A stretch of DNA of 5,129 nt from CAZIIK01 sp964539235 (lineage in GTDB: Bacteria; Pseudomonadota; Gammaproteobacteria; Francisellales; CACEW01), in the NCBI GenBank assembly GCA_964539235.1, contig CAZIIK010000144.1:1-5129 (forward strand), read 5' to 3'. The number at the start of each line of letters is the position of its first letter. Position 1 is the stretch's first letter. Positions 1-5,129 of the stretch are shown one piece after another. The notes below the pieces were generated by a model. It saw nothing but the letters and a program-made list of their open reading frames with translations. It was not told the DNA's origin and did no database searches. A program made the position numbers and the translations under genes.

Positions 1-83
1 CAGCCTTCTTTAGCATAAGGTATATGTGGCATAATTAGATTCTATTGCTGATCCGTCAAATCACTCGGGTATACCTTTTCCAT
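1..83 (-). pseudogene. IS5-family transposase, N-terminal fragment with in-frame amber codon
   Basis: Starting at the ATG at 83-81, the minus strand reads MEKVYPSDLTDQQ, then TAG (44-42), then NLIMPHIPYAKEG to the window edge. IS5-superfamily transposases typically begin with a segment like YPSDLTDEQW, followed by LIEPLIPPAK and a glycine-rich turn, so the match continues in the same frame on both sides of the stop. The TAG stands where the family has tryptophan, and a single G-to-A change (TGG to TAG) explains it. The catalytic DDE residues would lie outside the window. No clear Shine-Dalgarno sequence precedes the ATG, which is common for transposases. The gene is probably inactive unless the amber codon is suppressed, though the element could still be moved by an intact copy elsewhere. 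A sequencing error is the other explanation. The family call rests on about 25 residues. Confidence 0.75.
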
Positions 84-176
84 AGCTTGTGTGCTGCATA
101 TCACGTGACAAATCGGTATTATGACCCTGCACATCCCAAAAATCCGCATCTGTTTGAATGCATAACAAGAAAAATA

Positions 177-195
177 CCCATTTTCGGACAGGCTC
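177..195 (-). repeat. Candidate terminal inverted repeat of the IS element
   Basis: Read on the minus strand from 195 inward, the sequence is GAGCCTGTCCGAAAATGGG. A GAGCCTGT-type start followed by an A-rich stretch is typical of IS5-superfamily ends, and its position just upstream of the transposase start is right for the outer boundary. TCA at 198-196 would be the target duplication. The exact outer base could shift by one or two positions, since the partner repeat is not in the window. Confidence 0.5.
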
Positions 196-341
196 TGAGG
201 GTGACATCTTACCCACCAGCGAAATCCCACGCCGAGACGTACGTTTTGCCAGTGAGCTCTCGCGCTACAGCAGCATGACTTTTTGTGAAAGTGGGCCTTT
301 TCTCAAAGGTTGTATTCAAATATCAACAAAAGCCTAACAAG

Positions 342-821
342 CTAGAACGGTATATCGTCCTCAAAATTCTGATCAAAACTTTGTGCCTGCGGTGCTGCGG
401 CAGCTGCTTGTGGTGACGGTGCAGACTGTTGTGGTGCTGCTTGTGTGGATTGACCATAACCGCCAGACTGCTGACCACCACCTTGGCCACCAATGAGCTG
501 CATTTCTGCAGCGACAATTTCAGTGGTGTAGCGATCTTGACCACTTTGATCTTGCCACTTATTAGTCCGGATACGACCTTCAATATAAACGTTACGGCCT
601 TTCTTGAGGTATTCACCGGCAATTTCAGCCAAACGACCAAATAACACAACACGATGCCATTCTGTTGATTCGACAAACTGACCCGTTTGCTTGTCTTTAT
701 AGCCTTCGTTGGTGGCCACACGCAAATTGGTCACTGCACCGCCACTGGGCAAATAACGGACTTCTGGGTCTGCACCCAAACGCCCTAGTAAAATCACCTT
801 ATTTACACTCCCTTTTGCCAT
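342..821 (-). CDS. ssb: Single-stranded DNA-binding protein SSB
   Basis: This 159-residue protein binds single-stranded DNA cooperatively, as a homotetramer in known bacterial homologues, during replication, recombination and repair. Residues 1-110 form the OB-fold. They include VNKVILLGRLGADPEVRY near the start, TEWHRVVLFG (Trp55, His56, Phe61), RTNKW (Trp89) and DQSGQDRYTTE (91-101). Trp55, Phe61 and Trp89 correspond to known DNA-stacking aromatics, while the E. coli Trp40 position is Tyr41 here. Residues 111-150 are a disordered linker rich in Gln, Gly, Ala, Ser and Pro. The last residues, EDDIPF (154-159), are the acidic tip that recruits partner proteins. I chose the ATG at 821-819 because MAKGSVNK aligns with the family start and AGGTGG lies 7 bases upstream. 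The in-frame ATG at 860 has no ribosome site and would overlap the promoter. The gene ends in TAG and is divergent from uvrA, as in E. coli. Confidence 0.98.
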   Translation of the reverse strand: MAKGSVNKVILLGRLGADPEVRYLPSGGAVTNLRVATNEGYKDKQTGQFVESTEWHRVVLFGRLAEIAGEYLKKGRNVYIEGRIRTNKWQDQSGQDRYTTEIVAAEMQLIGGQGGGQQSGGYGQSTQAAPQQSAPSPQAAAAAPQAQSFDQNFEDDIPF

Positions 822-828
822 TGCACTG

Positions 829-834
829 CCACCT
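829..834 (-). promoter_or_regulatory. Ribosome binding site of ssb
   Basis: AGGTGG on the minus strand lies 7 bases before the ATG at 821. This is good spacing, and it decides the start over the upstream in-frame ATG at 860. Confidence 0.7.
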
Positions 835-858
835 ATTTCAAGATTTTTAAAGACAGAC

Positions 859-864
859 ATTGTA
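859..864 (-). promoter_or_regulatory. Candidate -10 element for ssb
   Basis: TACAAT on the minus strand matches the sigma-70 -10 consensus at five of six positions. It would start transcription near 852, giving a leader of about 30 bases that carries the ssb ribosome site. No good -35 hexamer is visible at 16-18 bases upstream. The second candidate, TGCTATACA (898-890), could be used as well or instead. Confidence 0.4.
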
Positions 865-889
865 CCGGAAAATACCTGCATAACGAGGG

Positions 890-898
890 TGTATAGCA
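890..898 (-). promoter_or_regulatory. Second candidate extended -10 element for ssb
   Basis: TGCTATACA on the minus strand is an extended -10 (TGn plus TATACA). It mirrors TGCTATAAT of the uvrA promoter at 921-929, so the two make a 7-bp inverted repeat (TATAGCA 892-898, TGCTATA 921-927). It would give a leader of roughly 60 bases. No convincing -35 accompanies it. The call rests on the -10 match alone. Confidence 0.3.
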
Positions 899-920
899 AA
901 CAATTTTCTACCGATTCGCA

Positions 921-929
921 TGCTATAAT
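921..929 (+). promoter_or_regulatory. uvrA promoter, extended -10
   Basis: TGCTATAAT contains a perfect TATAAT (924-929) with the TGn extension. Transcription would start near 935, about 28 bases before the uvrA ATG. The -35 region (about 901-906, CAATTT) matches the consensus poorly, which an extended -10 can offset. A short dyad, CGCAT (917-921) and ATGCG (928-932), overlaps the -10. No CTGT-N8-ACAG LexA site is seen nearby. Confidence 0.65.
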
Positions 930-962
930 GCGCGACCTATTTTTTTGCCCGAGAATAAGAAC

Positions 963-3779
963 ATGGATCAGATTGAGGTACGTGGCGCCAGGACTCATAA
1001 CCTAAAAAATATAGATGTCACACTGCCACGTGATCAGTTTATTGTCATTACGGGACTCAGTGGCTCGGGCAAATCTTCATTAGCCTTCGACACTTTATAT
1101 GCCGAAGGCCAACGTCGCTATGTTGAGTCACTCTCTGCATACGCACGACAATTTTTATCTTTGATGGAAAAGCCAGATGTTGACCACATTGAAGGCCTGT
1201 CTCCTGCCATTTCTATTGAACAAAAATCGACTTCGCATAATCCACGTTCCACGGTTGGTACGATTACAGAAATCTATGATTACTTGCGTTTATTGTTTGC
1301 ACGTGTCGGTGAGGCAAAATGCCCGACACATGACGTGAGTCTTGCTGCGCAGACTATTAGCCAAATGGTTGACCAAGTACTAGCGTTACCGGAAGGCACA
1401 AAGTGTATGTTACTGGCGCCCGTTATTCGCAACCGTAAGGGTGAATATGTGCAAACCATGCAAACCTTGCATCAACAAGGCTATATCCGCGCACGTATCA
1501 ATGGTGAAATCTATGAGCTTGATGATCCTCCCACATTAGACCGGTATAAAAAACATACCATTGAAGTTGTGGTTGACCGTTTTAAAGTTCGCCCAGATTT
1601 ACAACAACGATTGGCGGAATCATTTGAAACAGCATTGGAATTAGCCAATGGCATTGTCAACATTGCTTTTATGGACAACAACGCTGATGAAATAATGTTT
1701 TCAGCCAAAATGGCCTGCCCGCATTGTGGGTATAGCCTGGCTGAATTGGAGCCGCGTCTGTTTTCCTTTAACAACCCAGCGGGTGCCTGCAGCAGCTGTG
1801 ACGGTTTAGGTGTCAAACAATACTTTGATCCTGAACGCATTATTACAGATGTTTCACTTTCCCTCAGCCAAGGTGCTATTCGCGGCTGGAATAGAAATCA
1901 TGTTTACCATTACCAGCAATTAAAATCTTTAGCACAACACTATGGATTCAATCTAGATACGCCTTACGAAACATTGCCCGATGCAGTCAGAAAAATACTG
2001 CTACACGGCAGCGGCCAAGAGAAGATCAACCTGACCATTGTTACCCAACATGGCAGTAAATTTGAGACCGAAAAACCGTTTGAAGGTATCCTGCCCTACT
2101 TTGAAAGACGCTATCGTGAAGCAGATTCCAATATCATTCGTGAAGAAATGAGCAAACTGCTGAACATCACACGCTGCCCAGATTGCCAAGGCACGCGACT
2201 GTGCCAAGCAGCACGACATGTATTCATTGAACAGATGACCTTACCTGAAATTGCTACACTGTCGATTGGACAAGCACTGGAATATTTTCAAGCCTTAACC
2301 CTAACCGGCGCCCGTGGCAAAATTGCAGAAAAGATCCTGAAAGAAATTGAGCAGAGGCTTGGATTTTTAGTCAATGTTGGCCTGAGTTACTTAACACTTT
2401 CACGTCAAGCAGATGGCCTGTCAGGTGGCGAAGCACAACGAATTCGACTCGCCAGTCAGATTGGTGCCGGACTGGTCGGCGTGATGTATATCTTGGATGA
2501 ACCTTCTATTGGTTTACATCAACGCGATAACCAACGCTTACTGAATACCTTGTTTCATCTGCGTGACTTAGGCAATACCGTGATCGTGGTCGAACACGAT
2601 GAAGATGCGATTCGCCAAGCCGATCATGTAATTGACATCGGACCCGGTGCAGGTGTGCATGGCGGCACGATTGTCGCCCAAGGTACGCCTAAGGCAATTA
2701 TGGCGCATAAGGATTCTATCACTGGACAGTACTTGTCGGGGCAGCAAACGATTCCTGTGCCGAACAAACGCGCACCGTGCTCTGACCGTGTACTCAAACT
2801 CAGTGGCGCCACGGGCCACAATCTACAAAATGTAACCCTGACGTTGCCTATCGGTTTAATGACGTGCGTCACCGGTGTTTCCGGTTCTGGAAAATCAACC
2901 CTGATTAACCAAACGCTTTATCCAATTTGTGCCAAGGCACTCAACCGCGCGGATAGTTTAATTGCAGAGCCACACGCTAAAATAGAGGGCTTAGAACATC
3001 TCGATAAAGTGGTCGATATCGATCAAAGTCCAATTGGACGCACACCACGCTCTAACCCGGCCACCTATGTCGGCATTTTTACTGCCATTCGCGAACTATT
3101 TGCGCAAACCAAAGAATCACGTACCCGTGGTTATAAGCCAGGGCGTTTTAGCTTTAATGTGAAAGGTGGACGCTGTGAAGCTTGCCAAGGTGATGGCATT
3201 GTTAAAGTTGAAATGCATTTTTTACCCGATGTTTATGTTCCCTGTGATGTTTGTAAAGGAGATCGATATAACCGCGAAACATTAGAGATTACCTATAAAG
3301 GCAAAAATATTCGCGATGTGTTGCAGATGACCATCGAAGAAGCTGCAGATTTTTTCCAGAATATCCCCCAGGTTGCTAAAAAACTTAATACCCTGATGCG
3401 TGTTGGCTTGTCCTATATTCAACTCGGCCAATCCGCCACGACTCTGTCAGGCGGTGAAGCACAGCGTGTGAAACTGTCGAAAGAGCTATCCAAACGCGAT
3501 ACAGGTAAAACGCTATATATTCTTGATGAACCCACTACAGGTCTGCATTTTCATGACGTCAAGCAATTGTTAGCTGTGCTGCATGAGCTGAGAGATCGTG
3601 GCAATACTGTGGTCATTATTGAACATAACTTAGACGTCGTTAAAACGGCTGATTGGCTGGTTGATCTCGGCCCAGAAGGCGGCGCTGGCGGTGGCCAAAT
3701 CATTGCCACCGGGACACCAGAAACTGTTGCTCAGATTGAGTCTTCACACACAGGGCAATTTCTAGCCAAACTGCTGTAA
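963..3779 (+). CDS. uvrA: Excinuclease ABC subunit A (UvrA)
   Basis: UvrA is the cytoplasmic, dimeric ATPase that recognises DNA damage with UvrB at the start of nucleotide excision repair. The 938 residues nearly equal the 940 of E. coli. There are two ABC ATPase halves. The first has Walker A GLSGSGKS (31-38), the UvrB- and DNA-binding insert, a zinc module with CPHC (252-255) and CSSC (276-279), a further Cys pair CPDC (405-408), signature LSGGE (486-490), Walker B ILDEP (510-514) and His545. The second has Walker A GVSGSGKS (638-645), a zinc module with Cys738, Cys741, Cys761 and Cys764, signature LSGGE (828-832), Walker B ILDEP (853-857) and His888. All key residues are present. I chose the ATG at 963 because MDQIEVRGARTHNLKNI aligns with the family. 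The in-frame TTG at 945 would add an unsupported MPENKN. The purine-rich GAGAATAAGA (951-960) is only a weak ribosome site. Confidence 0.99.
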   Translation: MDQIEVRGARTHNLKNIDVTLPRDQFIVITGLSGSGKSSLAFDTLYAEGQRRYVESLSAYARQFLSLMEKPDVDHIEGLSPAISIEQKSTSHNPRSTVGTITEIYDYLRLLFARVGEAKCPTHDVSLAAQTISQMVDQVLALPEGTKCMLLAPVIRNRKGEYVQTMQTLHQQGYIRARINGEIYELDDPPTLDRYKKHTIEVVVDRFKVRPDLQQRLAESFETALELANGIVNIAFMDNNADEIMFSAKMACPHCGYSLAELEPRLFSFNNPAGACSSCDGLGVKQYFDPERIITDVSLSLSQGAIRGWNRNHVYHYQQLKSLAQHYGFNLDTPYETLPDAVRKILLHGSGQEKINLTIVTQHGSKFETEKPFEGILPYFERRYREADSNIIREEMSKLLNITRCPDCQGTRLCQAARHVFIEQMTLPEIATLSIGQALEYFQALTLTGARGKIAEKILKEIEQRLGFLVNVGLSYLTLSRQADGLSGGEAQRIRLASQIGAGLVGVMYILDEPSIGLHQRDNQRLLNTLFHLRDLGNTVIVVEHDEDAIRQADHVIDIGPGAGVHGGTIVAQGTPKAIMAHKDSITGQYLSGQQTIPVPNKRAPCSDRVLKLSGATGHNLQNVTLTLPIGLMTCVTGVSGSGKSTLINQTLYPICAKALNRADSLIAEPHAKIEGLEHLDKVVDIDQSPIGRTPRSNPATYVGIFTAIRELFAQTKESRTRGYKPGRFSFNVKGGRCEACQGDGIVKVEMHFLPDVYVPCDVCKGDRYNRETLEITYKGKNIRDVLQMTIEEAADFFQNIPQVAKKLNTLMRVGLSYIQLGQSATTLSGGEAQRVKLSKELSKRDTGKTLYILDEPTTGLHFHDVKQLLAVLHELRDRGNTVVIIEHNLDVVKTADWLVDLGPEGGAGGGQIIATGTPETVAQIESSHTGQFLAKLL

Positions 3780-3784
3780 CCGAG

Positions 3785-3807
3785 AAAACTCAAGGCTTAA
3801 GTTTTTT
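3785..3807. terminator. Possible weak bidirectional terminator between converging genes
   Basis: AAAACTCAAG (3785-3794) and CTTAAGTTTT (3796-3805) form an imperfect inverted repeat with one mismatch, and a T run (3802-3807) follows on the plus strand. It sits just after the uvrA stop and overlaps the last codons of the opposing gene. The stem is almost all A-T and the loop is tight, so it is a weak terminator at best. Confidence 0.3.
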
Positions 3808-5129
3808 CATCAATACACCGAACTGCGTCCATGCTTGTGGCGGCAGACTGCTGTCATAACCTGGACTTATTTGTGTACCGGGAATCGTATCCGGTGTGAA
3901 GCCCACATACCATGGCAATTGCAATGCCGCTTTAGGCGTGTTTGCCCCATTAACCACGACCGACTTAACCGCACTGGGAACAGCTTCGTATAGCTCTAAC
4001 GCATAGGCGCCTAACCCAACCAAATTAGGTGACTGATAAAAATCTTTGTAAACCGACAGATTTGTTTGCATAAAGTCCATCTGAGTCACACGATCAATAC
4101 CACTCCAATTACCATCACTATTCACCGTACCTGGCAAACCCGTAACAGACAGTACATTCTTGAGCCCTTGAGGATTCACGACAAAATCTTGCGCAGATAC
4201 GGCTTTTTCACCTAATTTCTGGTTGCTCAACAAACAAGTCGCCAAATTAGGATCGTTCTGATTTAACTTTGCGGCCTGGCAAGCTTTACCTGCATCGCCG
4301 TCGTAAACCATAAACAGTCCCGAAGACCACCCAACCCCACTGGCACGCAAAGGCGCATTAACAGTGCCAGCAAATGGCGCGGTGAGATCAGGGTTCCAAA
4401 CATATAGATTGGTCCATTGCGTTGCAGACCAAGAAGTTGGCAGTACCAAATGAAACTTTACATGAAAGTACTGCATGGTCAATGCCGGTGACGCGTACTG
4501 AAAATTTGCCTTCACATAACTGTTCCACATACGGTGGTTTTCAGAATAGGATTGGTTTGGCGAGTTATTACACCAGCTAATTGATGTTAATTTATAGTTG
4601 GCTGGATCCTTGGTCGGCACCAAGCTTACCATATCGCAGGTTTTGTCTTGACTGAATACATTCTGGTACAGCGTATCCACCGAAGTTTTATCATATCCTT
4701 GGTCTTGCAACGGCACGGTATTAGGAAATGTTACGGGTGGATATTGATGGCCATTTTCAGTCAACAGCTGTACAGGCTGACTGGGCGTCAGATAGGTACC
4801 GACATCATAAGTTGAGACTTCTAATGCACCTAAAGGCCCAAGTGATTCCATAAAGGCTGGGGTTACCACGGTCGAAAAATAGAAGTAACTAAACCATTTA
4901 CCCCGATAAGCTAACTTGTCTGCTAAAAGCTTATAGAACTCGGTATTACCGACTGAATTCAAGCCTCCTTCAAAATCAACTGACAGCCCGGATACAGGGC
5001 TTTCATCACTGCCCTATAACACCGGTGCCACCGATAAGTCGACAAAATATTGACGCTGCTGCGGATTAAATCCAGCAAATCCAGCTTTGAGGTTATTATA
5101 GGGGTAAATCGTCAATATCGGGTTTACAC
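3790..5129 (-). pseudogene. Unrecognised gene with in-frame amber codon; weak GH18-like TIM-barrel features; 5' end outside window
   Basis: This leftward frame is open from the right edge to TGA at 3792-3790, except for TAG at 5016-5014. Before the stop it reads, among other things, QQRQYFVDLSVAPVL. After it come GSDESPVSGLSVDFEGG and then 390 more residues. Protein-like sequence on both sides, in one frame, argues for one gene broken by a point mutation (perhaps CAG to TAG). I do not recognise the family. GLSVDFEG resembles the end of strand 4 in GH18-type barrels, where an acidic catalytic motif sits. LADKLAYRGKWFSYFYF looks like the next helix and strand, and ALEVSTYDVG resembles the YD-bearing strand 6. 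The protein is rich in Trp, Tyr, Asn and Pro, with few Cys, as in many exported enzymes, but any signal peptide lies outside the window. A restart at TTG 4962-4960 would remove the putative catalytic acids. It converges on uvrA with a 10-bp gap and shares no evident function with it. Confidence 0.7.

Larger units (their letters stand above)
1..195 (-). mobile_element. Insertion sequence, IS5 superfamily, partial (cut by left window edge)
   Basis: This stretch is the start of an insertion sequence that runs off the left edge. Two signs support it. On the minus strand from 83 there is a reading frame with the typical N-terminus of IS5-superfamily (DUF4096-type) transposases. About 110 bases upstream of that start lies GAGCCTGTCCGAAAATGGG (195 down to 177), which looks like a terminal inverted repeat. 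The next three bases outward read TCA on the minus strand (198-196), which fits the 3-bp TNA target duplication made by some IS5 subgroups. The other end is outside the window, so the inverted repeat, the duplication and the full length cannot be confirmed. The element sits downstream of ssb and points the same way, so it does not interrupt ssb or uvrA. Confidence 0.72.

Noticed and set aside
84..230. Upstream extension of the transposase frame to 230
   Set aside because: It would run through the terminal inverted repeat into flanking DNA. The family start matches the ATG at 83.
45..278. Plus-strand frame of 77 residues
   Set aside because: It begins at TTG, crosses the IS end into unrelated spacer and has no family resemblance; the opposite strand explains its left half.
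196..341. Hairpin CCTTT-TCTC-AAAGG (296-309) as an ssb terminator, and the ACGTACGT palindrome (237-244)
   Set aside because: The stem is only 5 bp and no T tract follows it on the minus strand. The palindrome is short and has no context, so both look like chance. I see no gene in this spacer.
323..721. Minus-strand 132-residue frame, and plus-strand frames inside ssb
   Set aside because: They are shadows of ssb, whose own frame has full family similarity.
945..962. Upstream TTG start for uvrA adding MPENKN
   Set aside because: The ATG at 963 matches the family N-terminus, and the TTG has no ribosome site and would lie within about 10 bases of the expected transcript start.
1511..2872. Several opposite-strand and alternative-frame ORFs inside uvrA
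   Set aside because: They lie wholly within the conserved uvrA coding frame and show no recognisable protein features.

Overview
The window looks like the chromosome of a gammaproteobacterium with moderate GC content. UvrA (938 aa) follows the Escherichia coli protein closely from end to end. The single-stranded DNA-binding protein ends in the usual acidic DDIPF tip. As in enterobacteria, ssb and uvrA are divergent and share one short promoter region. No LexA-type SOS box is visible there. That would fit lineages without LexA, such as Legionella and relatives, but it does not identify the organism.

Layout from left to right. Positions 1-195 are the end of an insertion sequence of the IS5 superfamily. 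They hold a candidate terminal inverted repeat and the first codons of a leftward transposase, which is broken by an in-frame TAG where the family has a conserved tryptophan. Positions 196-341 are spacer with no supported gene. ssb (342-821, minus) and uvrA (963-3779, plus) diverge from a 141-bp region with recognisable -10 elements. uvrA converges, with a 10-bp gap, on a leftward gene (stop at 3790-3792) whose frame stays open to the right edge except for one TAG at 5014-5016. That gene is unrecognised. Its N-terminal visible part resembles a TIM-barrel glycoside hydrolase (GH18-like), and it appears to be a recent pseudogene.

The two middle genes are DNA-maintenance housekeeping: SSB coats single-stranded DNA and recruits repair proteins, and UvrA is the damage-recognition ATPase of nucleotide excision repair. 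They are intact. Both flanks carry a gene broken by a single amber codon in an otherwise well-preserved frame, which suggests a genome with active insertion sequences and ongoing gene decay. Natural amber suppression is a less likely alternative, because ssb itself stops at TAG directly after its conserved tip. I see no CRISPR array, RNA gene, phage gene or clearly new multi-gene system here. The most notable points are the paired amber interruptions and the unidentified hydrolase-like gene.
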